From JBGPTK01 sp963797765 (GTDB lineage: Bacteria; Acidobacteriota; Terriglobia; Acidiferrales; UBA7541), in contig CAWCQU010000004.1 in the NCBI GenBank assembly GCA_963797765.1, forward strand, positions 248,001-312,000: DNA of 64,000 nucleotides, read 5' to 3'. Positions 18,269-26,045 of this stretch are shown here, piece by piece. The position numbers and the translations under genes are program-made. The notes under the pieces are model-generated. The model ran no database searches. It was not told the DNA's origin and was given only the letters and a program-made list of their open reading frames with translations. The stretch's first letter is position 1, and each line of letters begins with the position of its first letter.

Positions 18269-18311
18269 TTCGATAATCGGCCTTGACTTCCCGCCCCTCC
18301 CGTTGCATAGA
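18269..18311 (+). promoter_or_regulatory. PcaR-like box and candidate promoter of the pca operon
   Basis: TTCGATAATCG (18269-18279, core CGAT-A-ATCG) matches the centre of the PcaR site GTTCGATAATCGCAC as I remember it from Pseudomonas putida. Four bases later TTGACT (18283-18288) stands 17 nt before CATAGA (18306-18311), a usable sigma70 promoter reading into the CoA-transferase gene. A related CGATATACG lies at 18252-18260. Confidence 0.5.
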
Positions 18312-18376
18312 TTCCTTCGGGATGGCCTGCTCACCGGGCGGCCGTTGTGCGAATCGGCTCGTGCCTCGGTTTTGGT

Positions 18377-18400
18377 GGCACAGGCACTCCTGCCTGTGCC
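18377..18400. repeat. Palindromic intergenic repeat with CTCC loop (copy 2)
   Basis: GGCACAGGCA-CTCC-TGCCTGTGCC is a perfect 10-bp hairpin with the same loop as 8588-8607. It lies in the leader between the putative promoter and the start codon at 18444. Confidence 0.65.
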
Positions 18401-18443
18401 TGTAGCTGCGCTCCACCGCCACAGGTCGGGCTGCGAGGGGGAA

Positions 18444-19310
18444 ATGCCTGCTTTCGTTGCATTGCGGGATGCGGTTTCTGACCACGTTCATGACGGGGAT
18501 ATCGTCGCTCTCGAGGGATTTACTCACCTCATCCCGTTTGCCGCTGGCCACGAAATAATTCGCCAGCGCCGCCGCAATCTCACTCTCGTCCGTATGACTC
18601 CGGACCTGATTTACGACCAGATGATCGGAATGGGATGTGCATCCCGCCTGATTTTCTCCTGGGGCGGCAATCCCGGAGTGGGTTCGTTGCACCGTTTTCG
18701 CGATGCCATCCAAAAAGGATGGCCGGTTCCTCTCGAAATTCAGGAGCATAGCCATGCCGACATGGCTGCCCGTTATCAAGCAGGTGCATCTGGCTTGCCC
18801 TTCGCGGTGACACGCGGCTACGTGGGATCCGAGTTGCCTAAGTACAATAAGAAGATTCAGTCCATCACCTGTCCCTTCACGGGAGAAGTCTTGACGGCCA
18901 CGCCGGCCATCAATCCCGACGTGACCATCATTCACGCCCAGAAAGCCGATCGAAAAGGCAATGTCCTGATTTACGGCATTATTGGAGTCCAAAAAGAAGC
19001 CGCTCTGGCCGCCAAAAAACTGATCGTGACGGTCGAGGAAGTGGTGGAGGATTTTAACGCTTCCGTCAATTCTTGCGTCTTGCCGGCTTGGGTCGTCTCC
19101 TCCATCTCCGTTGAGCCCGGCGGAGCACATCCCTCTTACGCTCACGGCTATTACAAGCGCGACAACGCTTTCTGCATGGCCTGGGACGCGATTTCCCGCG
19201 ATCGCGAAACCTTCCTCGCCTGGATCAGCCAGCACATTCTCGGCACCCCCGATTTTGCGAGTTACCGGCGCAGCATCGAATCCGCCGCCAAGGTGAATAG
19301 CCGTGTCTGA
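18444..19310 (+). CDS. catI: 3-oxoadipate CoA-transferase, subunit A (CatI/GctA-like)
   Basis: 288 residues from ATG 18444, which has GAGGGGG directly upstream; a longer frame from 18303 is rejected because it translates a palindromic repeat. The chain matches the glutaconate-CoA-transferase-A fold (FVALRDAVSDHVHDGDIVALEG, MGCASRLIFSWGGNPGVGSLH, CPFTGEVLTATPAINPDVTIIHAQKADRKGN). Length and context fit CatI of the CatIJ type of 3-oxoadipate:succinyl-CoA transferase rather than the shorter PcaI. It moves CoA from succinyl-CoA to 3-oxoadipate, the second-last step of the beta-ketoadipate pathway. Its stop overlaps the subunit B start by 8 bp, and it is first in the pca operon, divergent from the IclR regulator. 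Confidence 0.85.
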   Translation: MPAFVALRDAVSDHVHDGDIVALEGFTHLIPFAAGHEIIRQRRRNLTLVRMTPDLIYDQMIGMGCASRLIFSWGGNPGVGSLHRFRDAIQKGWPVPLEIQEHSHADMAARYQAGASGLPFAVTRGYVGSELPKYNKKIQSITCPFTGEVLTATPAINPDVTIIHAQKADRKGNVLIYGIIGVQKEAALAAKKLIVTVEEVVEDFNASVNSCVLPAWVVSSISVEPGGAHPSYAHGYYKRDNAFCMAWDAISRDRETFLAWISQHILGTPDFASYRRSIESAAKVNSRV

Positions 19311-20094
19311 GCTGCCATATTCCCCCAGCGAAATCATGACCATCGCCGCGGCTCATAAACTCAAGAACGGCACCGTCTGCTTTGTCGGCATCGGCCTCCC
19401 CAGCGCCGCCGCGAATCTCGCCCGCATCACTCACGCTCCCGATGTGGTTTTGATTTACGAGTCCGGAACCATCGGCGCCAAGCCCAGCGTCCTGCCGCTT
19501 TCGATCGGCGACGGTGAACTCGCCGAAACTGCGGACACCGTCGTCTCCGTTCCAGAAATTTTTCGTTACTGGCTCCAAGGTGGCCGCGTCGATATCGGCT
19601 TTCTCGGCGCCGCCCAAATCGATAAATTCGGAAACATCAATACCACCGTCATCGGCGGCACCTACTGCGCTCCTCGAGTCCGCTTGCCGGGCGCGGGCGG
19701 CGCTCCGGAGATCGCCACCGCCGCAAAAGAAGTCGCCATAATTCTCAGACACAGCAAACGGTCTTTCGTTGATAAACTCGATTTTGTAACTTCTTCCGGC
19801 TTCTCGGATCGGCAATCGGGAAACGGTTCATCACAGAGTCGTGGCCGGGGACCGACCACTGTCATCTCCGATCTTGGTATTCTGGTTTCCGATCCAATCA
19901 CCCGGGAACTTGTGCTCACTTCGCTGCATCCCGGTGCGACCGTGGAACAAATTAAAGCAGCCACAGCATGGCCGCTTCGCGTGGCCGCGAATCTCGAAAT
20001 CACTCCGAAACCTGCAGAGAAGGAGTTACTCGCGTTGCGCGATCTCCACGCCCGCACCGCGGCCGCCCACGGAGTCGCTGCAAGTTCCGAGTAA
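19303..20094 (+). CDS. catJ: 3-oxoadipate CoA-transferase, subunit B (CatJ/GctB-like)
   Basis: 263 residues. The catalytic glutamate is recognisable in LIYESGTIGAKP, the ESG motif of GctB-type subunits that forms the glutamyl-CoA thioester. GRVDIGFLGAAQIDKFGNINTTVIG and LRHSKRSFVDKLDFVTSSG are also family-typical. It overlaps subunit A by 8 bp, so the two are translationally coupled and form the alpha/beta enzyme. A twin-hairpin repeat separates it from pcaH. Confidence 0.87.
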   Translation: MSELPYSPSEIMTIAAAHKLKNGTVCFVGIGLPSAAANLARITHAPDVVLIYESGTIGAKPSVLPLSIGDGELAETADTVVSVPEIFRYWLQGGRVDIGFLGAAQIDKFGNINTTVIGGTYCAPRVRLPGAGGAPEIATAAKEVAIILRHSKRSFVDKLDFVTSSGFSDRQSGNGSSQSRGRGPTTVISDLGILVSDPITRELVLTSLHPGATVEQIKAATAWPLRVAANLEITPKPAEKELLALRDLHARTAAAHGVAASSE

Positions 20095-20153
20095 AATTGT
20101 GCTGTCTGCCGTTTAGTGTGCTGTCCTAATTTGAAATTGTCTGAGGTTTTCAG

Positions 20154-20215
20154 TGGGTCGGAGCTTCAGCTCCGACATCCATGTTGGGAGAAAAGTGGGC
20201 TTCAGCCCCTGAGGC
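20154..20215. repeat. Twin-hairpin intergenic repeat, copy 3
   Basis: GTCGGAGCT-TC-AGCTCCGAC is followed by GTGGGCTTCAGCCCCTGAGG, the same unit as at 11572 and 14659. It lies inside the pca operon between catJ and pcaH and could act as a processing or attenuation element. Confidence 0.75.
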
Positions 20216-20306
20216 TGCCCACGAATGGTCAAGGATCGTATCTCCATGCTGGGACAATGCCTATTTTTGCCATGGCTTGTCGCTAGGAAAAAAAAAGGAA
20301 TTCAAA

Positions 20307-21029
20307 ATGTCAGACGTCGTGGGTTATCGAAGGCCTGATCCGGGAACGCAACCGAATCACTTGTATCCTCCATATGCGTCCAGTCTGAAGCGCGCTCCAT
20401 CAAGGCCACTCGTCTACATGCCGCACACGCTTTCGGAAGTTACCGGACCATCCTTCGGCAAGGAAAGCGTCGATGTAAAGGCCTTCGACCTCACCCGCCA
20501 GCATTCCGGCGATCCGCAGGGCGAACGAATTATCGTCAGCGGCCGCGTCCTCGACGAAGACGGAAAGACCGTGCCGCACACGCTCGTCGAAGTCTGGCAA
20601 GCCAATGCCGCCGGCCGTTATCTCCACTCCAAGGACCAGCACAACGCGCCGCTCGATCCCAATTTCACGGGCTGCGGCCACACGCTCACCGATTCAGAAG
20701 GCCGCTATCGCTTCGTCACCATTCGCCCCGGAGAATATCCCTGGCGCAACCACTACAATGCCTGGCGGCCCGCACACATTCATTTTTCGGTTTTCGGTCC
20801 GGCATTCGCCACGCGACTCGTCACGCAAATGTATTTTCCCGGCGATCCCTTGCTTCCCTTCGATCCTGTTTTCAATTCCGTCGCGGATGAGCAAGCCCGC
20901 AATCGCCTGATATCCCTGTTCGATTGGCCCTCCACGATTCCCGAGCAAGCTCTCGGCTATGCCTTTGACATTATTCTCGGCGGCCGTGATTCCACGCCGA
21001 TGGAACGCCCCGGTGGAACGCAAAGATGA
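20307..21029 (+). CDS. pcaH: Protocatechuate 3,4-dioxygenase, beta subunit
   Basis: 240 residues from ATG 20307 (AAAGGAA upstream; the earlier in-frame ATG at 20181 lies in a repeat). It is an intradiol ring-cleavage dioxygenase beta chain: PHTLVEVWQANAAGRYLH and NHYNAWRPAHIHFSVFG carry the four Fe(III) ligands (Tyr, Tyr, His, His). The enzyme opens protocatechuate between the two hydroxyls to 3-carboxy-cis,cis-muconate using O2. It overlaps pcaG by 4 bp (ATGA), the usual arrangement for this heteromeric enzyme. Confidence 0.93.
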   Translation: MSDVVGYRRPDPGTQPNHLYPPYASSLKRAPSRPLVYMPHTLSEVTGPSFGKESVDVKAFDLTRQHSGDPQGERIIVSGRVLDEDGKTVPHTLVEVWQANAAGRYLHSKDQHNAPLDPNFTGCGHTLTDSEGRYRFVTIRPGEYPWRNHYNAWRPAHIHFSVFGPAFATRLVTQMYFPGDPLLPFDPVFNSVADEQARNRLISLFDWPSTIPEQALGYAFDIILGGRDSTPMERPGGTQR

Positions 21030-21595
21030 GCGACCTGCGCGCAACAAGCTCCCAAACCGTCGGCCCATTTTTCTCGATCGGCGTAACCCGCCTGAATCAA
21101 AATGAATTGGCCACCCCCGGCGTAGCCGGCGAACGCATCACCATCCAGGGCCGGGTTCTCGACGGCGACGGAAATCCCGTCCCCGATTCCCTGCTAGAAA
21201 TCTGGCAAGCCAATTCTCAAGGAAAATATGCTCATCCCGAGGATACGCAGCAGAAGCCTCTCGAACCGGCCTTCAAGGGTTTTGGCCGCATCCCCACCGA
21301 CGAAAATGGAATTTTTCGTTTCACCACAATCAGGCCCGGCCAAGTTTCCGGCCCCGGCGAAAAACCGCAAGCTCCGCATTTGCTCCTCTCCGTTTTCGCC
21401 CGTGGCTTGCTGCGACGGCTCGTAACCCGAATCTATTTCCCAGACGATCCGGCCAATTCCGCCGATTTCGCATTGAATTTAGTCGAGCCCGCCCGGCGCG
21501 CCACCTTGATCGCTAGAAAAACCTCCCAGCCCGGCGTCCTCGAATGGAACGTAATTCTCCAGGGCCCAGAAGAAACAGTTTTCTTCGATTGCTAA
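21026..21595 (+). CDS. pcaG: Protocatechuate 3,4-dioxygenase, alpha subunit
   Basis: 189 residues, usual size for the alpha chain. SQTVGPFFSIGV at the N-terminus and VPDSLLEIWQANSQGKYAHPED are conserved with the beta subunit. As in other alpha chains the iron-ligand pattern is incomplete: APHLLLSVFARGL replaces AHIHFSVFG, so iron is bound by PcaH. The start overlaps the pcaH stop (ATGA). Confidence 0.92.
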   Translation: MSDLRATSSQTVGPFFSIGVTRLNQNELATPGVAGERITIQGRVLDGDGNPVPDSLLEIWQANSQGKYAHPEDTQQKPLEPAFKGFGRIPTDENGIFRFTTIRPGQVSGPGEKPQAPHLLLSVFARGLLRRLVTRIYFPDDPANSADFALNLVEPARRATLIARKTSQPGVLEWNVILQGPEETVFFDC

Positions 21596-21614
21596 GACCG
21601 ATTAGACTGGCCGC

Positions 21615-23003
21615 ATGAATCAGCTGCAACCCGTGTTGGGACAATTGTTCCGCTGGGAAAAAGTCGAGAATCTATTCTCGGATCGCGCCCGCATCCAGGG
21701 CATGCTCGATTTCGAATCCGCGCTGGCCCGCGCCGAAGCAAAAACCGGCGTAATTTCAACCTCGGCAGCCATCGCCATCGCCGCGAAGTGCCAAGCCGGT
21801 CTTTTCGATTTCGCGGAGATCGCGCGCACCGCCGCACTCGCCGGAAACCTCGCCATTCCGCTCGTCAAGCAACTCACCGTCCTCGTCGGCCAAGACGACC
21901 AGGAAGCAATGCGCTTTGTCCACTGGGGCGCCACCAGCCAGGACGCCATCGATACCGGCTTCGCCCTCCAGCTTCGCGCAGTGCTGCGGGAAATTGAATC
22001 CGAAATCGATCGCCTCTCCGTCGCCCTCGCGAATCTCGCCGAAACACATCGCGCCACTCTCGTCGTAGGCCGCACCTGGATGCAGCAAGCCCTTCCCACA
22101 ACCTTCGGTTTCCAGGCCGCCGGATGGCTCGACGCGGTCCATCGTCACCGTGAACGCCTCCACGATTTGCAACGCCGCGCGTTAGTCCTGCAATTTGGCG
22201 GCGCCGTTAGCACTCTCGCTGCTCTTGGCGGCAAAGGCGCCGCGGTCGCGCGCGCTCTCGGCGAAGAATTGCAATTAACCGTTCCCGAAATTCCCTGGCA
22301 CAGCCATCGCGATCGCATCGCCGAAGTCGCCGTCACATTCGGTCTAATCACCGGCACTCTAGGCAAAATCGCCCGCGACATCGCCCTGCAGATGCAAACC
22401 GAAATCGCCGAACTTTCCGAACCGCAAGCCGAAGGACGCGGCGGCTCTTCCACCATGCCGCACAAACACAACCCCGTCGCCTGTTCGGTGGTTCTCGCCG
22501 CCGCCGTGCGCGTCCCCGGCCTGGTCGCCTCCATCCTTCACGCCATGGTCCAGGAACACGAACGCGGCCTCGGCGGCTGGCAGGCCGAATGGGAAGTCAT
22601 GCCGGAAATCATCGGACTTTCCGCCGGCGCGCTCCACCATCTCACCAACGCAGTCTCGAATCTCGGAGTCGACTCCGAACGTATGTCGCACAATCTCGAA
22701 ATCACCCGCGGCCTGATCCTCGCCGAAGCGGTTCAAATGGCTCTCGGCAAAACAATCGGGCGCGCCGCCGCCCACGAATTAATCCACAAAGCATCCCAGC
22801 GCGCGCAAAAAGAAAAACGCCATCTCCGCGAAATCCTCGCCGAAGATCCCGCCGTCTCCAAGCACCTCTCCGCAAAAGATCTCGGCCGCCTTTTCGATCC
22901 CCGCGAATATCTCGGCGAATCCTCCACGTTCATCGATCGCGTGCTTGCATCCCACTCATCCCATCGCTCAAAAGTTTCCAGCAAGAAAGCCAGCAAGGAT
23001 TAA
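21615..23003 (+). CDS. pcaB: 3-carboxy-cis,cis-muconate cycloisomerase
   Basis: 462 residues of the fumarase/aspartase superfamily. The family signature GRGGSSTMPHKHNPVACSVV contains the flexible catalytic loop, and HWGATSQDAIDTGF plus RTWMQQALPTTFGFQAAGW are class motifs of bacterial PcaB. It closes 3-carboxymuconate to 4-carboxymuconolactone. It starts 19 bp after pcaG and is followed by pcaD after 3 bp. Confidence 0.92.
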   Translation: MNQLQPVLGQLFRWEKVENLFSDRARIQGMLDFESALARAEAKTGVISTSAAIAIAAKCQAGLFDFAEIARTAALAGNLAIPLVKQLTVLVGQDDQEAMRFVHWGATSQDAIDTGFALQLRAVLREIESEIDRLSVALANLAETHRATLVVGRTWMQQALPTTFGFQAAGWLDAVHRHRERLHDLQRRALVLQFGGAVSTLAALGGKGAAVARALGEELQLTVPEIPWHSHRDRIAEVAVTFGLITGTLGKIARDIALQMQTEIAELSEPQAEGRGGSSTMPHKHNPVACSVVLAAAVRVPGLVASILHAMVQEHERGLGGWQAEWEVMPEIIGLSAGALHHLTNAVSNLGVDSERMSHNLEITRGLILAEAVQMALGKTIGRAAAHELIHKASQRAQKEKRHLREILAEDPAVSKHLSAKDLGRLFDPREYLGESSTFIDRVLASHSSHRSKVSSKKASKD

Positions 23004-23006
23004 TCG

Positions 23007-23786
23007 ATGCCCTTCACCGATTGCGGCAATCTTCGCGTGCACTACGAACTCACCGGCGACGCTAACTCGCCCGTTCTCCTGTTTTCAAATTCACTTGGCA
23101 CAAATCTCTCCATGTGGAATTCGCAATTGCCCGCGGCGGAAAAACATTTTCGCGTCCTGCGTTACGATTCCCGCGGCCACGGCCTTACCACTGTCACCCC
23201 CGGCCCTTACACAATCGAATTGCTCGCTCGCGACGCCCTCCACCTTCTCGATAATCTAAAAATCCAACGCGCCCATTTCTGCGGCCTCTCCAAAGGCGGA
23301 ATGATCGGCATGTGGCTCGGCGTCAACGCTCCCGATCGCCTTCACAAACTGATTCTCTGCAACACCGCCGCAAAAATCGGCACGCCGGAATCCTGGAACG
23401 CTCGCATCCGATCCGTCCGCGAAAATGGAATGCCGTCGATCGCGCCTTCGATCATCGAACGCTGGTTCACTCCGGAATTCCGCCGGAGTTCCCCCGAAAC
23501 CGTCGCGCACACCCAAAAAATGATTGAATCTTCGCCTCCCGATGGTTACATCGCCAGTTGCGAAGCGATTCGCGACATGGACCAGCGCAAATCAATTTCG
23601 CAAATCAAAGTTCCCACTCTCGTCATTTCCGGCACGAGAGATCCCGTAATTCCGCTCCCGGAATCCCATTTTCTCAGCGAACAAATTCCCGGCGCCCATT
23701 CCGTCGATCTCGAAGCAGCGCATCTTTCGAATATCGAAGCATCGGAACAATTCACCACGTCAATCATCCGTTTTCTGACGGCCTAA
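23007..23786 (+). CDS. pcaD: 3-oxoadipate enol-lactonase
   Basis: 259-residue alpha/beta hydrolase. The N-terminus MPFTDCGNLRVHYELTGD, oxyanion motif FSNSLGTNLSMWNSQLP, nucleophile elbow CGLSKGGMIGMWLG and terminal His in LEAAHLSNIEASEQF match PcaD. It hydrolyses 3-oxoadipate enol-lactone to 3-oxoadipate. It sits 3 bp after pcaB and 17 bp before pcaC. Confidence 0.92.
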   Translation: MPFTDCGNLRVHYELTGDANSPVLLFSNSLGTNLSMWNSQLPAAEKHFRVLRYDSRGHGLTTVTPGPYTIELLARDALHLLDNLKIQRAHFCGLSKGGMIGMWLGVNAPDRLHKLILCNTAAKIGTPESWNARIRSVRENGMPSIAPSIIERWFTPEFRRSSPETVAHTQKMIESSPPDGYIASCEAIRDMDQRKSISQIKVPTLVISGTRDPVIPLPESHFLSEQIPGAHSVDLEAAHLSNIEASEQFTTSIIRFLTA

Positions 23787-23803
23787 TTTAAGGAGGCACT
23801 GCG

Positions 23804-24202
23804 ATGGACGATCGCGAACAATATCAAAAAGGAATCCTCACCCGCCGCGCGGTCCTCGGCGACGACCACGTCGACACCACGGAAAAACACGCCAACGAAT
23901 TCAACGAGGAATTTCAGGATTTGATTACGCGTTACGCCTGGGGAGAAATCTGGACGCGGCCCGGATTGCCGCGCCACACTCGCAGCCTGGTCACGTTGGG
24001 AATGATGATCGCCTTAAATCGCAGCGACGAATTTCGCTTGCACGTGCGCGCCGCCTTCAATAACGGCGTCACCCGCGCCGAAATAAAAGAAGTATTGCTT
24101 CAATCCGCCATCTATTGCGGGGTGCCCGCCGCGAATTCCGCCTTCCACATGGCCCTCGAAGTATTCGCGGAAATGGACGCCTCGTCCGGCAAAAATCGTT
24201 AG
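23804..24202 (+). CDS. pcaC: 4-carboxymuconolactone decarboxylase
   Basis: 132 residues, the classic single-domain CMD length. RYAWGEIWTRPGLPRHTRSLVTLGMMIALNR and ELRLHVRAA-type helices, then VLLQSAIYCGVPAANSAFHMA, are diagnostic (AhpD-like fold). It decarboxylates 4-carboxymuconolactone to the enol-lactone used by PcaD. GGAGG stands 8 nt before ATG. It is the last gene of the pca operon and converges on a minus-strand methyltransferase gene 47 bp away. Confidence 0.93.
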   Translation: MDDREQYQKGILTRRAVLGDDHVDTTEKHANEFNEEFQDLITRYAWGEIWTRPGLPRHTRSLVTLGMMIALNRSDEFRLHVRAAFNNGVTRAEIKEVLLQSAIYCGVPAANSAFHMALEVFAEMDASSGKNR

Positions 24203-24249
24203 AACAAAATTCCCCGACGACCGGCGGGACCATGGCGCTGAAACCTCGC

Positions 24250-25350
24250 TCAATTCCAGGCCCGTCGCGCCGTCTCCGCCACCAATCGCAATTTCGCCCA
24301 CTGGTCCTCTTCCGTCAGCAGATTCCCTTCCATCGTCGAAGCAAACCCGCACTGTGGGCTCAGCGCCAAGTTTTCCATCGGCACAAACTTCGCAGCCTCT
24401 TCGATCCGCCGCAGCAATTGATCCGAATCCTCCAGCGCGGCTATCTTCGAGCTTACCAATCCCAGCACCACGGTTTTATCCCGCGGCACAAATCGCAGCG
24501 GCTCAAAAGAACCCGACCGCGCATCGTCATACTCCAGCAAAAACCGGTCCACCTGCAGCGTCCCGAACATTTTCTCCGCAATCGCGTCGTACCCGCCTTC
24601 CGCGTACCAGTGGCTGCGATTATTCCCTCGGCACAGATGAATCGCCAAGGTCACTCCCGTCCGCCGCGCCGCCGCGAAGCAAGCATTGTCCGCGCGAATC
24701 GAATCCTCCAGCAGCGCATCCGGCTCCACTTTCATTTCCGTTTTAATCCACTCGCGCCACTTCGGATCCATAAAGTAGCTGTAACGCGGCGCGTCAATCT
24801 GAATATATTTCACGCCTTCCGCTGCCAGCCGCGCCATCTCCACTTTCATGATCTCCACAATGTCCCAAAGCAGTGCCGAATGATCCGCATAAAATTTGTC
24901 AGTCACGCCGCGCTTAAATGAAATCGCCGGAAATTGTGTCGCGCTCGGCAGAGTCATCTTGATCGCGCCGGGACTGTGCTGCTTCAAAAACGCCAACTCA
25001 TGCCCGGTCAGCGGACGAACCGCGCGAAGTTTGCCAGTAACAATTCCCGTAACGCTACTCACCGGAGCATCTTTCGATTGCCCCGCCTTCCATGACCGCG
25101 CCACCGCATCCGCCAAATCGAATCCTTCCACCGCGTCGGTAAAATCGCTCATAAAATTCCGCCGGCGCAATTCGCCATCCGTAAAAATCTCAAATCCCAA
25201 TTCCTTCTGCTTGGCCAGCACTCCCAAAATGTGACGGTCCTCCAGCGCCCGCAATTCCTCGGAACCAGCCACAGCCGATTTCCTCATCTCCAACAAATCC
25301 TTCGGCCGCAAAAAACTTCCCACCTGATCCGCCCGATATGGTGTCGACAC
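24250..25350 (-). CDS. MetE-like cobalamin-independent methyltransferase (C-terminal domain type)
   Basis: 366 residues matching only the C-terminal catalytic TIM barrel of MetE, like the short YxjG/YxjH proteins. Zinc-ligand motifs are LAIHLCRGNNRSHW (His-x-Cys) and SPQCGFAST (Cys). DQVGSFLRP at the start, FEIFTDGELRRRNFMSDF and YIQIDAPRYSYFMDP complete the family pattern. It should transfer a methyl group to a thiol, homocysteine or a relative, with a folate or another methyl donor. The position beside the pca operon and a ring side-chain dioxygenase raises the idea of a role in methoxy-aromatic use, but that is only inference. Confidence 0.8.
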   Translation of the reverse strand: MSTPYRADQVGSFLRPKDLLEMRKSAVAGSEELRALEDRHILGVLAKQKELGFEIFTDGELRRRNFMSDFTDAVEGFDLADAVARSWKAGQSKDAPVSSVTGIVTGKLRAVRPLTGHELAFLKQHSPGAIKMTLPSATQFPAISFKRGVTDKFYADHSALLWDIVEIMKVEMARLAAEGVKYIQIDAPRYSYFMDPKWREWIKTEMKVEPDALLEDSIRADNACFAAARRTGVTLAIHLCRGNNRSHWYAEGGYDAIAEKMFGTLQVDRFLLEYDDARSGSFEPLRFVPRDKTVVLGLVSSKIAALEDSDQLLRRIEEAAKFVPMENLALSPQCGFASTMEGNLLTEEDQWAKLRLVAETARRAWN

Positions 25351-25389
25351 TTCCCCTACCTCCCGCTCCTCAACAATCTACGCTATCCG

Positions 25390-25421
25390 GTCATTCCGAG
25401 CCCGCGCTGGGGCGAGGAATC
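25390..25421. repeat. GTCATTCCGAG...GAGGAATC dispersed repeat (copy 2)
   Basis: GTCATTCCGAGCCCGC and GGCGAGGAATC form complementary ends around a short centre. Related copies lie at 17245-17280 and 45001-45063, all intergenic. Confidence 0.5.
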
Positions 25422-25535
25422 TCCGGTTTGTGGAGTCCGACGCCGTCTGTCGGACCAGAGTAAACCCCAAATGCTTGAGCACCCGTGCATTTCTCCAGCA
25501 CACATTGAAGCGGCCACGCCGTCGAGTCCTCGCAA

Positions 25536-26045
25536 TCAAACCCACAATTTCTCGTTGATCTTCAACCCATGTTCCTTGCAGTAATTCAAGTAATGATTGA
25601 TAAACCAGAACACGTCCAGGGTCTCCAGCAAATTATTGTTGTCATCATAAAACTCCAGCGACCCATTTAGAAAAAACATCGTCTTCATGCCGTGTTCCGA
25701 ATACAAAGTGTGAATGACCCCAGGATTTTCCCGCACGTAACTCCCCGGAGTCGCCACCCAGTCGTATTCCATGTACCGCCAGCTTCCCTCCAGCGTGCAC
25801 GCAGAAATCGGCCCGCGATGCCGGTGACGCCCCAGCAACCCGCCCTTCTTCACCCAAAGAATATTCGCGTACGAATTGGTCCTCACATCAAACGCCAAAT
25901 GCCGTATAAACACATTCTCCAAAAACGGCACATAAGGCGACTCCGCCTCCCCAGGCCCAATATGCACATCCGGCCGCCCATATTCCAGCGTCACCGCCTC
26001 CAAGCTTCTCTTCTCCATCCCACCCTTAGCATCCGCAGTAGCCAT
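25536..26045 (-). CDS. 2,4'-dihydroxyacetophenone dioxygenase-like cupin
   Basis: 169-residue cupin. The metal-binding stretch GRHRHRGPISACTLEGSWRY followed by MEYDWVATPGSYVRENPGVIHTL matches 2,4'-dihydroxyacetophenone dioxygenase (DAD), with the His-x-His pair and the later His as probable iron ligands. DAD cleaves the side-chain C-C bond of 2,4'-dihydroxyacetophenone to 4-hydroxybenzoate and formate. 4-hydroxybenzoate would need one hydroxylation to enter the neighbouring protocatechuate pathway; no pobA-type gene is in the window. Other members of this cupin group have unknown substrates, so the exact reaction is an inference. Confidence 0.75.
   Translation of the reverse strand: MATADAKGGMEKRSLEAVTLEYGRPDVHIGPGEAESPYVPFLENVFIRHLAFDVRTNSYANILWVKKGGLLGRHRHRGPISACTLEGSWRYMEYDWVATPGSYVRENPGVIHTLYSEHGMKTMFFLNGSLEFYDDNNNLLETLDVFWFINHYLNYCKEHGLKINEKLWV

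Noticed and set aside
18303..18443. N-terminal extension of the CoA-transferase A gene
   Set aside because: It translates the palindromic repeat 18377-18400; the conserved protein and a good ribosome site begin at 18444.
18096..19343. 415-residue open frame on the minus strand
   Set aside because: Antisense to the CoA-transferase A gene and crossing into the IclR gene; no ribosome site and no recognisable domain.
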